Assembly (NCBI RefSeq): GCF_000284375.1
Contig: NC_017249.1
Location: forward strand, 62,001-126,000
Origin: Bradyrhizobium japonicum USDA 6
GTDB taxonomy: Bacteria > Pseudomonadota > Alphaproteobacteria > Rhizobiales > Xanthobacteraceae
Reading direction: 5' to 3'
Length of the DNA stretch: 64,000 bases
Shown here: piece after piece, positions 42,751-50,644 of the stretch
How the letters are laid out: every line of letters starts with the position of its first letter
Numbering within the stretch: position 1 is the first letter of the stretch
The notes under the pieces: model-generated
What the model was told of the DNA's origin: nothing
Databases searched by the model: none
What the model saw: only the letters and a program-made list of their open reading frames with translations
Position numbers and translations under genes: made by a program

Positions 42751-42966
42751 ATGCGTTCATTTCTGCTTATTGCTGCCGCGCTCCTGGCCTTCGGCGCGAG
42801 CATGATCTTTGAGTCTACCGATGCCAACGCGGTGGTGTGCGCCCGCGGCGTCTACCGCGCCGGCTGCGCCGGGCCGAATGCGGCCGTCGTGGTGCGCAAG
42901 CCGGTTCCCGCGGTCCGCTGTACCAGAGTGCTGGTGAACGGCGTCTACGTGAAACGCTGCGTCTGA
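42751..42966 (+). CDS. Small exported Cys-containing protein
   Basis: A 71-residue protein with ribosome site GGGAGG and signal peptide (FLLIAAALLAFGASMIF). The mature part, VVCARGVYRAGCAGPNAAVV then VRCTRVLVNGVYVKRCV, has four cysteines and is a widespread small alphaproteobacterial secreted type. Function unknown. It follows the Cys-rich repeat gene on the same strand. Confidence 0.8.
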   Translation: MRSFLLIAAALLAFGASMIFESTDANAVVCARGVYRAGCAGPNAAVVVRKPVPAVRCTRVLVNGVYVKRCV

Positions 42967-43115
42967 CCCCCCGATGGCCAAGCCCGCACGGTTTGGCTAT
43001 GGTTCGCAACGTCACTGCTTCGGACACGCGGCAGGCGCGTGTCCGGGAGAAGGCTTCGACGCGCCTCGCCTTCGATAATTCCACTGGCGTGGACGGCCGG
43101 AGCACATTAGTCTAC

Positions 43116-43140
43116 CCCTAGATAGTAAGTATACTGTCAA
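43116..43140 (+). promoter_or_regulatory. Candidate MarR operator and -10 box of the monooxygenase-ligase operon
   Basis: The string CCTAGATAGTAAGTATACTG, continuing TCAA, closely matches the site before the gentisate dioxygenase (48614-48637). The core AGTATACT is palindromic, and TATACT at 43130-43135 would be the -10. No good -35 is visible. A start TTG follows 20 bases later with GGGAGG in between. Confidence 0.7.
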
Positions 43141-43155
43141 TTTGGGAGGCAGACG

Positions 43156-44295
43156 TTGCGGATCGCCGTGATTGGCGGGGGGCCCGGTGGGCTCTATTTC
43201 GCCTATCTCTGGAAGAAGCGTCACCCCGAGGATCAAGTCGACCTGTTCGAACAGAACCCGGCCGACGCGACCTGGGGCTTTGGCGTCGTGTTCTCCGATC
43301 AGGCCCTGGAGTTCCTGCGCGCCGACGACCCCGAAACGGTCGATGCGATCGCGCCGCACATGGAGAGCTGGGAGAACATCACGCTCAACCTTCACGGCGA
43401 CAGCGTCGCCATCGACGGCGTCGGCTTCTCCTCGATCGGCAGGCTGGAGCTCCTGCAGTTCCTCCAGCATCGCGCGCTCGACGCCGGCGTCACGCCGCGC
43501 TTCGACACGCAGATCCACTCCATCGACCAGCTCAACGGCCACGATCTGATCGTCGCCGCTGACGGGCTGAATTCGCTGGTGCGGCGCGCCTATGAGGGGG
43601 ATTTCGGCACGTCGCTGTCCTACTCCTCCAACAAGTTCGTCTGGTACGGGACCTCGAAGCGCTTCGACACGCTGTCGCAGACCTTCGTGAAGACGGATCG
43701 CGGCGCCTTCAATGCCCATCACTACCGCTACTCCCCGACCATGAGCACCTTCCTGGTCGAATGCGACCACGCGACATGGCAGGCCTATGGCTTCGCCTAC
43801 AAGGATGCCGAGCAGTCCAAGGGCGTTTGCGAGGAGGTCTTTGCCGACACGCTGGGCGGCCACTGCCTGGTCTCCAACAAGTCGGTCTGGCGCAACTTTC
43901 CCTGGGTCTGGAACGAGCACTGGTCGTTCAAGAACATGGTGCTGCTCGGCGACGCCCTGCACTCGGCGCATTTCTCCATCGGCTCGGGGACGCGGCTCGC
44001 GATCGAGGACGCCATTGCGCTGGTCAAGGCGCTGGAATCGGATGCGCATCTGTCGACCGCGCTGCACCGTTATCAGGCCGCGCGCAAACCGGTGGTGCAG
44101 AAACTCGTCAATGCCGCGCGCACCTCGGCCTTCTGGTACGAGAACTTCGCCCAGCACATGCAGCTCGACCTGATGGACTTCGCCTACAGCTACATCACCC
44201 GCTCCGGCCGCATCGACGACCCCCGGCTGCGCGCGATGTCGCCCGCCTTCATGACGCGCTACGAGGCCGAGAAGAACGGCGGAGATGCCGCATGA
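43156..44295 (+). CDS. FAD-dependent aromatic monooxygenase (salicylyl/2-aminobenzoyl-CoA hydroxylase-like)
   Basis: A 379-residue flavoprotein using TTG 43156, supported by GGGAGG seven bases upstream. FAD motifs: RIAVIGGGPGGLYFA at the N-terminus and GDALHSAHFSIGSGTRLAIE near 270. The W-G-F-G-V-V-F-S segment and the short length match the N-terminal hydroxylase half of salicylyl-CoA 5-hydroxylase-like proteins. It overlaps the CoA-ligase gene by 4 bp. With that ligase and the gentisate dioxygenase nearby, hydroxylation of an aryl-CoA toward a gentisyl compound is the likely job; substrate inferred. Confidence 0.83.
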   Translation: MRIAVIGGGPGGLYFAYLWKKRHPEDQVDLFEQNPADATWGFGVVFSDQALEFLRADDPETVDAIAPHMESWENITLNLHGDSVAIDGVGFSSIGRLELLQFLQHRALDAGVTPRFDTQIHSIDQLNGHDLIVAADGLNSLVRRAYEGDFGTSLSYSSNKFVWYGTSKRFDTLSQTFVKTDRGAFNAHHYRYSPTMSTFLVECDHATWQAYGFAYKDAEQSKGVCEEVFADTLGGHCLVSNKSVWRNFPWVWNEHWSFKNMVLLGDALHSAHFSIGSGTRLAIEDAIALVKALESDAHLSTALHRYQAARKPVVQKLVNAARTSAFWYENFAQHMQLDLMDFAYSYITRSGRIDDPRLRAMSPAFMTRYEAEKNGGDAA

Positions 44296-45905
44296 GCCGC
44301 GAGATCCGCGACCAGGTGCCCGCCGACAGCCCGGGTGTCCGCGAAATCGGCTTTGCCATTCCGCAAATCTACAATGCCAGCCGCGTGCTGTTCGACCAGC
44401 TCGCCAAGGGCCGCGGCGACGAGCCCGCGCTGATCGGGCCAGCGGGGACGCGCAGCTATGCCGAGCTCTGCGCGGAAGCTTGCCGCTGGGGCAACGGCTT
44501 CGCCTCGCTCGGCCTGAAGCGCGGCGACCGCGTGCTGCTGTTCCTCGACGATACCCCGGCCTATCCGGCCGCATTCTTCGGCGCGGTGCGCGCCGGCTTC
44601 GTGCCGCTCCTGATCAATACGCTGACGCCGCCGGACCTGCTGCAATTCTATCTCGCCGATTCCGGCGCGGCGGTTGCTGTGGCGGACGCCGAATTCGCGA
44701 CGCGCTTCGATGCGGAGGCCTGCGCGGCAACCTGCCTGCGCACGCTGATCGTCGTCAACGGCGAAGCGCACGGCCACGCCGCGCTTGCGGCGATCGCGGC
44801 GCCGGGCTGGCTCGCGCAGTTCCCGGCCGAGCTCGCCGAAGCGGACACCCATCGCGACGAGATGGCGTTCTGGATGTACTCCTCCGGCTCGACCGGCCGG
44901 CCCAAGGGCATCGTGCATCTCCAGCACGACATGGCCTACAGCGATGCCGCCTTTGCGCAGAACGTGTTGAAGCTGACCCCCGGCGACATCTGCTTCTCGG
45001 TGCCGAAGATTTTCTTCGCCTACGGTTTCGGCAACTCCGTCACCTTCCCGTTCTCCGCAGGTGCCGCGACGCTGCTGCTGCCGGGGCAGCCGAAGCCTGC
45101 AACGATCTTTGCCGCGATCGAGCGATACAAGCCGACGGTCTTCTTCGGCCTGCCGACGCTGTACACCTCACTGACAAAGGCCGAGGGAGCAGACAAGACC
45201 AACTTCTCGTCGCTGCGCATGTCGCTTTCCGCGGCCGAGGTCTTGTCTGCGGATGTCTTCAACGGCTGGAAGACGCTCACCGGCCTCGAGATCGTCGAAG
45301 GCCTCGGCTCGACCGAGGTGCTGCACATCTATCTTTCCAACCGCCCCGCGCAGAAGAAGCTCGGCGCCGCCGGCCTGCGCGTGCCCGGCTACGAGGTCGC
45401 TCTGCGCGACAAGGACGGCCGCGACGTCGCCGACGGCGAGGAAGGCATCCTGTGGGTGCGCGGCGATTCCAACACGCCGCTGTACTGGAACCGGCCGGAC
45501 AAGTCCGCCGAGACCATCCGCGAGGGCGGCTGGATCTACACCGGCGATCGCTTCGTCCGCGACGCCGACGGCTTCCACTTCTTCCGCGGCCGTGCCGACG
45601 ACCTCATCAAGATCTCAGGCCAGTGGGTCTACCCGCTCGAAGTCGAGCTGTGCCTCGCCGACCACCCCGACATCCGCGAATGCGCCGTGTTCGCCGCCGA
45701 ACTGCCGGACCGGCGCATGACGCTGAAGGCGGTGGTGGTGATGAACAACCGCGCGACCGATCAGAATGAGGCGACGCGGCGGCTGCAGGATTACGTCAAG
45801 GGCAAGCTGCTTCCCTACAAATATCCGCGCGAGGTGATCTTCATCGACGAGCTGCCGAAGACGGGGACGGGGAAGATCGACCGGCAGGCGTTGTTGCGGA
45901 TGTGA
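44292..45905 (+). CDS. Benzoate-CoA-ligase-family enzyme
   Basis: A 537-residue ANL adenylating enzyme from ATG 44292, coupled by ATGA to the monooxygenase. Core motifs: YSSGSTGRPKG (P-loop), FFAYGFGNSVTFPFSAGA and FGLPTLYTSL typical of benzoate-CoA ligases, GSTEVLHIYLSN, YTGDRFVRD and the C-terminal lysine motif PKTGTGKIDRQAL. It would activate benzoate, salicylate or anthranilate to the CoA thioester. The IS481 element begins 25 bp after the stop. Confidence 0.92.
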   Translation: MSREIRDQVPADSPGVREIGFAIPQIYNASRVLFDQLAKGRGDEPALIGPAGTRSYAELCAEACRWGNGFASLGLKRGDRVLLFLDDTPAYPAAFFGAVRAGFVPLLINTLTPPDLLQFYLADSGAAVAVADAEFATRFDAEACAATCLRTLIVVNGEAHGHAALAAIAAPGWLAQFPAELAEADTHRDEMAFWMYSSGSTGRPKGIVHLQHDMAYSDAAFAQNVLKLTPGDICFSVPKIFFAYGFGNSVTFPFSAGAATLLLPGQPKPATIFAAIERYKPTVFFGLPTLYTSLTKAEGADKTNFSSLRMSLSAAEVLSADVFNGWKTLTGLEIVEGLGSTEVLHIYLSNRPAQKKLGAAGLRVPGYEVALRDKDGRDVADGEEGILWVRGDSNTPLYWNRPDKSAETIREGGWIYTGDRFVRDADGFHFFRGRADDLIKISGQWVYPLEVELCLADHPDIRECAVFAAELPDRRMTLKAVVVMNNRATDQNEATRRLQDYVKGKLLPYKYPREVIFIDELPKTGTGKIDRQALLRM

Positions 45906-45918
45906 CCACCGCTGTCAT

Positions 45919-45930
45919 CGCCCGGCTTGA
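45919..45930. repeat. Left half of a hairpin plus IS target duplication
   Basis: CGCCCGG (45919-45925) pairs with CCGGGCG at 47206-47212; CTTGA at 45926-45930 is repeated at 47201-47205. Removing the IS and one copy of CTTGA rebuilds a perfect 7-bp stem with a CTTGA loop, a terminator-like repeat after the ligase gene. Confidence 0.85.
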
Positions 45931-47200
45931 TGTTTAGACCGGACAGATCACTGACAGGTGTTCGGAGACATAGCTGACACATCAAACTGGCTGGATTGGT
46001 CGATTTGGGAGGCCGTCCATGCCCTGGAACGAGGTGTCGGTAATGGATCAACGACGCGAGTTTGTGCGGCTGGCTTTGCAGGAAGGCGCGAACCGGCGGG
46101 AGTTGTGCCGGCGGTTTGGGATCAGTCCTGAGGTCGGCTACAAGTGGCTGAAGCGTTGGCAGGCAGGGGACCATGATCTTCGGGATCAGTCCCGCCGACC
46201 GAAGAGTATGCCCAGGCGGAGCGAGCCTGCGATCGAGGCTCAGGTCTTGGCGATGCGCGACACGCATCCGGCCTGGGGGGCGCGCAAGATTGCTCATTGT
46301 CTGAAGCGCGCTGGCCAGGCCGTGCCGGTGCCTTCAACGGTCCATCAGATCCTGTGCCGGAACCAGCGGATCAAGCCGAGCGAGCAGGCTGCAGCTGGCT
46401 CTCCAGGGCATCGCTTTGAGAAGGACGCGCCCAATCAGCTCTGGCAGATGGACTTCAAGGGCCATATGCCGCTTGCCGGCGGGACGCGGTGCCATCCGCT
46501 CACCATGGTCGACGATCACTCGCGCTATGCCCTGTGTCTGAAGGCCTGCGCCAACGAGCAGCGTCCTGACGTGCAGAAGCACCTGACCGACACCTTCCGA
46601 CGCTATGGGCTGCCGGAGGCCTTCTACCTCGACAACGGTTCTCCGTGGGGCGACACGTCCGGCGTCCGCTGGACCGCGCTGAAGGTATGGCTGCTCAGGC
46701 TCGGCGTCAGGGTCGTCCATGCCAGGCCGCGCCATCCTCAGGGCCGGGGCAAGAACGAACGCTTCCATCGCAGCCTGAAGGCGGAAGTGTTCGCCCTGCG
46801 CACGTTCCGCACCCTGGCGGAAGTTCAGCGGGCTCTCGATCGCTGGCGCATGCTCTACAATCTGGAGCGGCCTCATGAGAGCTTGGGCATGGGTGTCCCC
46901 GCCGATCGCTATCGGCCGAGCTCTCGCCCCATGCCGGACCGTGTCCCGCAGGTCCAATACGACGCCGGAGAGACCGTTCGCACGGTCTCCTCGACCCGGA
47001 GCTACATCGCCTTCAAAGGCCGAATGTGGAAAGTCCCTCAAGCCTTCTGCGGCGAGCAGCTCGCCGTCAGGCCGCTCGACCGCGACGGCCGTTATGGAAT
47101 CTTCTTTGCCAGCTGGCAGGTCGCATCAATCGACTTGACCCGCGGCCAACCTGTCAGTGATGTGTCCGAACAGGTGTCAGCTATGTCCCCGGTCTAAACA
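45931..47200 (+). mobile_element. IS481-family insertion sequence
   Basis: A 1270-bp element. The left end TGTTTAGACCGG is matched by the inverted right end CCGGTCTAAACA, and subterminal blocks (GACATAGCTGACAC, TGTTCGG, ATCACTGACAGG) occur in both ends. It is flanked by a 5-bp direct repeat CTTGA, so the insertion is intact and fairly recent. It carries one transposase gene spanning most of its length. Confidence 0.93.
46019..47197 (+). CDS. IS481-family transposase
   Basis: A 392-residue DDE transposase from ATG 46019 (ribosome site GGGAGGCC). N-terminal helix-turn-helix QEGANRRELCRRFGISPEV. The rve core has LWQMDFKGHMP (first D), MVDDHSRYALCLK, FYLDNGSPWG (second D) and the closing glutamate in RGKNERFHRSLKAE. 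The C-terminus reaches into the right inverted repeat. All catalytic residues are present, so it is probably active. Confidence 0.95.
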   Translation: MPWNEVSVMDQRREFVRLALQEGANRRELCRRFGISPEVGYKWLKRWQAGDHDLRDQSRRPKSMPRRSEPAIEAQVLAMRDTHPAWGARKIAHCLKRAGQAVPVPSTVHQILCRNQRIKPSEQAAAGSPGHRFEKDAPNQLWQMDFKGHMPLAGGTRCHPLTMVDDHSRYALCLKACANEQRPDVQKHLTDTFRRYGLPEAFYLDNGSPWGDTSGVRWTALKVWLLRLGVRVVHARPRHPQGRGKNERFHRSLKAEVFALRTFRTLAEVQRALDRWRMLYNLERPHESLGMGVPADRYRPSSRPMPDRVPQVQYDAGETVRTVSSTRSYIAFKGRMWKVPQAFCGEQLAVRPLDRDGRYGIFFASWQVASIDLTRGQPVSDVSEQVSAMSPV

Positions 47201-47205
47201 CTTGA

Positions 47206-47291
47206 CCGGGCGATCCAGTATTCCAGAGGCGGTTGTGATTGAACCGAGGGGCCGCGGCGTACTGGATTCTCCGCTTTCGCGGGGAATGACA
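47206..47291. repeat. Right part of a dispersed palindromic repeat interrupted by the IS
   Basis: After CCGGGCG the sequence has ATCCAGTA (47213-47220) matched by TACTGGAT near 47261-47268, and ends CGGGGAATGACA. With the left half before the IS (TGTCATCGCCCGG) it forms one palindromic intergenic repeat. Confidence 0.6.
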
Positions 47292-47319
47292 CCGTTGGTG
47301 CTGCAAGAGCAGCGCCCCC

Positions 47320-47832
47320 TCACCCACCCTTCCCCAGATGCTCCAGCGCGTCCTCCGCGCGCAGCGGTACGCGCGAGGCCTCGTTGTTGAGGTCGACGAG
47401 CTGCACCAAAAGTCCCATCAGCGCCTTGCGGTCGGCGGGTTTCAGCGGCTCCAGCATGCGCGCCTGGGCGCGCTCGACGGCGGGGATGATCTCGCGCAGG
47501 ATCGTGGCGCCTGATTTCGTCAGATAGAGCAGCTTGATCCGCTTGTCTTCGGGTGCCGGCTTGCGCTCGATAAAATCCTTGGCCTGCAGCCGCTCGATCA
47601 CGCTGCCGAGCGTGGAGCGGTCGAAGGCGATCACCGCCGACAGCCGCGTCGCGTCGATGCCGGGATGGGTGTGGATCGCGATCAGCGCCGCATATTGCAC
47701 CGGCGTGAGATCGAACGCCTTGCACTCCTCCATGAAGATCGAGACTGCGATCTGCTGCATGCGCCGGAACAGATAGCCCGGCGCGGCATAGACCGCGTCG
47801 ATCGTGATCGGAGGGGCGGGCTTACTCGGCAT
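47320..47832 (-). CDS. MarR-family transcriptional regulator
   Basis: A 170-residue regulator from ATG 47832; the gene overlaps the end of the isomerase gene by 11 bp. Winged-helix blocks: LTPVQYAALIAIHTHPGID, TRLSAVIAFDRSTLGSVIER (recognition helix) and IERKPAPEDKRIKLLYLT (wing). MarR proteins in aromatic clusters are usually repressors released by an aromatic acid or its CoA ester. The shared AGTATACT palindromes upstream of the two operons are the likely binding sites. Confidence 0.93.
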   Translation of the reverse strand: MPSKPAPPITIDAVYAAPGYLFRRMQQIAVSIFMEECKAFDLTPVQYAALIAIHTHPGIDATRLSAVIAFDRSTLGSVIERLQAKDFIERKPAPEDKRIKLLYLTKSGATILREIIPAVERAQARMLEPLKPADRKALMGLLVQLVDLNNEASRVPLRAEDALEHLGKGG

Positions 47833-48454
47833 CGGGCTGCTTCTCCGGGGCGGCGTTAGCGAAGGTCGGCAGCGCCTTTGCCGCAGCCTCCGCCTTGAGC
47901 AGCCGCGGATAGGCCGAGACATCGACGCCGAAGCGGCGGGCATTGGCGAGCTGCGGCACCAGGCAGAGATCAGCGAGAGTCGGTAAATCGCCGAAGCAGA
48001 ACGGCCCCGCCTCGTCCTTGATCAGCGTCTCGCAGGCCGACAGCCCCTCGCGGTTGACCCACGCCGCCCAGTCTTGGACCTTCTCCTCGGCGAGCCCAAG
48101 CTCGCGCAGCCGCGCCAGCACCTTCAAATTCTGCACCGGGTGGGTGTCGCAGGCGATCGCCAGCGCGAACGCCCTCACCTTCGCGCGCCGCAGCGGATCC
48201 TTCGGCAGCAGCGGCGGATTGGGATGCGTCTCGTCGAGCCATTCGATGATGGCGACCGATTGGGTCAGTACCGCTCCCGCATCGTTCTCCAGCGTCGGCA
48301 CCAGCCCTTGCGGATTGATGGCGAGATAGGCCGGCGCACATTGCTCGCCCTTGCGAAGATGATGCGGCAGGTGCTGGGCGCCGAGGCCCTTGAGGTTCAG
48401 CGCGATCCGCACCCGATAGGCGGCGCTGGAGCGGAAATAGCCGTGCAGCTTCAT
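47822..48454 (-). CDS. maiA: Maleylpyruvate/maleylacetoacetate isomerase (zeta-class GST)
   Basis: A 210-residue protein from ATG 48454. The glutathione-site motif YFRSSAAYRVRIALNLKGL (S-S-x-x-x-R-V-R) is diagnostic of zeta GSTs, followed by NPQGLVPTLE and SVAIIEWLDE. The C-terminal helical half carries PTLADLCLVPQLANARRFG. It would convert maleylpyruvate from gentisate ring cleavage into fumarylpyruvate; the gentisate dioxygenase is divergent at 48664. A fumarylpyruvate hydrolase is not in the window. Confidence 0.9.
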   Translation of the reverse strand: MKLHGYFRSSAAYRVRIALNLKGLGAQHLPHHLRKGEQCAPAYLAINPQGLVPTLENDAGAVLTQSVAIIEWLDETHPNPPLLPKDPLRRAKVRAFALAIACDTHPVQNLKVLARLRELGLAEEKVQDWAAWVNREGLSACETLIKDEAGPFCFGDLPTLADLCLVPQLANARRFGVDVSAYPRLLKAEAAAKALPTFANAAPEKQPDAE

Positions 48455-48478
48455 CGGAACCCTCCCTGTACTTTGTTC

Positions 48479-48578
48479 GTCATTCCGGGGCGACGCGTTA
48501 GCGACGAGCCTGGAATCCATATCCACGATCGGGAGTATGGATTCTGGGCTCGCGCCTTTCGGCGCGCCCCGGAATGAC
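48479..48578. repeat. Dispersed palindromic repeat
   Basis: GTCATTCCGGGG at the left end is the exact inverse of CCCCGGAATGAC at the right end. The interior has GGAATCCATA / TATGGATTC and CGCGCC / GGCGCG stems. It lies between the divergent isomerase and dioxygenase genes, upstream of the operator. Confidence 0.8.
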
Positions 48579-48604
48579 AGCGGCTTTGTAGGCCGTTCGT
48601 CACG

Positions 48605-48640
48605 TTGACGCTACCTAGATCGTCAGTATACTGTCAATCA
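48605..48640 (+). promoter_or_regulatory. Gentisate dioxygenase promoter with embedded MarR operator
   Basis: TTGACG (48605-48610) and TATACT (48627-48632) form a -35/-10 pair with 16-bp spacing. The -10 lies inside the perfect palindrome CAGTATACTG (48624-48633). The surrounding CCTAGATCGTCAGTATACTG, continuing TCAAT, is shared with the site at 43116-43140. A repressor bound here would block RNA polymerase directly. Confidence 0.8.
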
Positions 48641-48663
48641 ACAAAACGAACGGGAGCCGCACC

Positions 48664-49704
48664 ATGGAAGCCGTGACCAAGACGCCGGAACGCGAGGCCT
48701 TCTACCGGAAGATCGACGGCGAAAACCTGACCGCGCTGTGGACAGTGATGAGCGATTTGATCACGCCGGAGCCGAGGAGCGCCTGCCGCCCGCATCTGTG
48801 GAAATTCGACGTCATTCGCGACTACATGACGGAAGCCGGCCGACTGATCACGGCCAAGGAAGCCGAGCGGCGCGTGCTGGTGCTGGAGAACCCCGGCCTG
48901 CGCGGCCAGTCTAAAATCACGACCTCGCTCTATGCCGGCGTGCAGATGGTGGTGCCCGGCGACGTCGCGCCCGCACACCGGCACAGTCAGTCGGCGCTGC
49001 GCTTCGTGCTCGAAGGCAAGGGCGCCCACACCGCGGTCGACGGCGAGCGCACCGCGATGGAGCCCGGCGATTTCATCATCACGCCGTCGATGACCTGGCA
49101 CGATCATTCCAACGAGACCACTGAGCCGATGTTCTGGCTCGACGGCCTCGACATCCCGCTGGTGCAGTTCTTCGACTGCTCCTTTGCGGAAGGCTCCAAG
49201 GAAGACCGGCAGAGGATCACAAGGCCTGCCGGCGACAGCTTTGCGCGCTACGGCCACAATCTGCTGCCGGTCGACGCGAAGCGATCGTCCAAGACCTCGC
49301 CGATCTTCAGCTATCCCTATGCCTACACCCGCGAGGCGCTGGAGAAAGCCCGCGCGAGCCAGGAGTGGGACGCCTGCCACGGATTGAAGCTGAAATTCAG
49401 CAACCCCGAGACCGGCGATTTCGCAATGCCGACCATCGGGACCTTCATCCAGTTGCTGCCGAAGGGCTTCAAGACCGCACGCTACCGCGCGACCGATGCG
49501 ACCGTGTTCTGTCCGATCGAGGGCAAGGGACGCAGCCGTATTGGCGATGCCGTTTTCGAATGGGGCCCACGCGATCTGTTCGTGGTGCCGAGCTGGCAGT
49601 GGGTGACGCACGAGGCCGAAGACGACGCCGTGCTGTTCAGCTTCTCGGATCGCCCGGTGCAGCAGAAGCTGGATCTGTTTCGCGAGGATCGGGGGAACGC
49701 GTGA
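48664..49704 (+). CDS. gtdA: Gentisate 1,2-dioxygenase
   Basis: A 346-residue bicupin dioxygenase. First cupin: VAPAHRHSQSALRFVLEGKG, with iron ligands H105, H107 and H146 (MTWHDHSN). The second cupin near 290-330 (GRSRIGDAVFEWGPRDLFVVP in part, WQWVTHEAEDD) lacks full ligands, as usual. It opens the gentisate ring to maleylpyruvate. Ribosome site CGGGAG. Regulated most likely by the MarR protein of the divergent operon. Confidence 0.94.
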   Translation: MEAVTKTPEREAFYRKIDGENLTALWTVMSDLITPEPRSACRPHLWKFDVIRDYMTEAGRLITAKEAERRVLVLENPGLRGQSKITTSLYAGVQMVVPGDVAPAHRHSQSALRFVLEGKGAHTAVDGERTAMEPGDFIITPSMTWHDHSNETTEPMFWLDGLDIPLVQFFDCSFAEGSKEDRQRITRPAGDSFARYGHNLLPVDAKRSSKTSPIFSYPYAYTREALEKARASQEWDACHGLKLKFSNPETGDFAMPTIGTFIQLLPKGFKTARYRATDATVFCPIEGKGRSRIGDAVFEWGPRDLFVVPSWQWVTHEAEDDAVLFSFSDRPVQQKLDLFREDRGNA

Positions 49705-49716
49705 GCCGCCGGTCTC

Positions 49717-49808
49717 GTAGGATGGGCAAAGGCGCCCTTGCGCCGTGCCCACCACACTTCAGCGACTGATGAAGAGATGGTGGGACGCTTTCGCTTTGCC
49801 CACCCTAC
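49717..49808. repeat. Dispersed inverted repeat
   Basis: GTAGGATGGGCAAAG (49717-49731) and CTTTGCCCACCCTAC (49794-49808) pair with one mismatch; inner GTGCCCACCA and TGGTGGGAC also pair. Typical of the GTAGGGTGGGCAAAG repeats of Bradyrhizobium. Lies between convergent genes. Confidence 0.8.
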
Positions 49809-49825
49809 GGCTGCGGTGATTGCGG

Positions 49826-50644
49826 CTACCGCCAGTGCAGCAACCGCGTCTCCAGCCAGCCGATCACCTTCCCGACCACAAGCCCGAACACCGACAGGAT
49901 CACCACGCCCGCGAGCAACTGGTCCGTCTGCATCAGATTGCCGGCCTGAAGCACAAAGGCGCCGATGCCGTACTGAGCGCCGATCATCTCGGCACTGACG
50001 ACGAGCAGCAGCGCGACCGACGCGGTGATGCGGAAGCCGGCGAGGATGGCGGGCAGCGCGCCGGGCCAGATGACCTTGCGCACGATGGTGGCGAAGGGGA
50101 CGTTGAAACTCTGCGCCATGCGGATGAGGTTGCGCGGCACCGCATCGACGCCGCTATAGACCGAGATCGCGGTCGAGAAGAACACGCCGAGTGCAATGGT
50201 CGCGATCTTCGGCTCTTCGCCGATGCCGAGCCAGAGAATGAGCAATGGCAGCAGTGCGATCTTCGGGATCGGGAACAGCGCCGAGATGAAGGTGATGCCG
50301 ACGCTGCGCGCGAGCCGCGACAGGCCGATGGCAAAGCCGACAACGACACCGGCCGCCGTTCCCAGCAGCCAGCCGACGCCGATGCGCAGCAGCGAGGCCG
50401 AGAGATGCTGCCAGAGCGCGCCGGACATCGCGAGCTCGTAGATCGCCCGCGTGATCGCAGCCGGCGCCGGTAGGAACAGCGGATTGACGAGCCCGGCGCT
50501 GCCGGCCGCCTGCCAGATCGCAATGACGAGGGCGAGCGCGATCCAGCCGCCGAAGCGGCTCGAGGCAGGCACGAAGCCGGCGCCGCGAAAGCGGACGCGC
50601 CGCGTCGTGTCGTCCTTCGCAGACATCCCCGCGCGATCAAGCAT
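49826..50644 (-). CDS. ABC transporter permease, SsuC/TauC type
   Basis: A 272-residue membrane protein; ATG 50644 overlaps the ATPase end by 8 bp (ATG 50626 possible). About six helices, with the EAA loop AQSFNVPFATIVRKVIWPGALP and the SAEMIGAQYGIGAFVLQAG segment. It partners the ATPase and binding protein encoded upstream on the same strand. A substrate linked to the aromatic cluster is possible by neighbourhood only. Confidence 0.92.
   Translation of the reverse strand: MLDRAGMSAKDDTTRRVRFRGAGFVPASSRFGGWIALALVIAIWQAAGSAGLVNPLFLPAPAAITRAIYELAMSGALWQHLSASLLRIGVGWLLGTAAGVVVGFAIGLSRLARSVGITFISALFPIPKIALLPLLILWLGIGEEPKIATIALGVFFSTAISVYSGVDAVPRNLIRMAQSFNVPFATIVRKVIWPGALPAILAGFRITASVALLLVVSAEMIGAQYGIGAFVLQAGNLMQTDQLLAGVVILSVFGLVVGKVIGWLETRLLHWR

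Noticed and set aside
43761..44292. N-terminal extension of the CoA ligase into the monooxygenase gene
   Set aside because: The extension is low-complexity Arg-rich sequence, whereas ATG 44292 overlaps the monooxygenase stop as ATGA and gives the normal family length.
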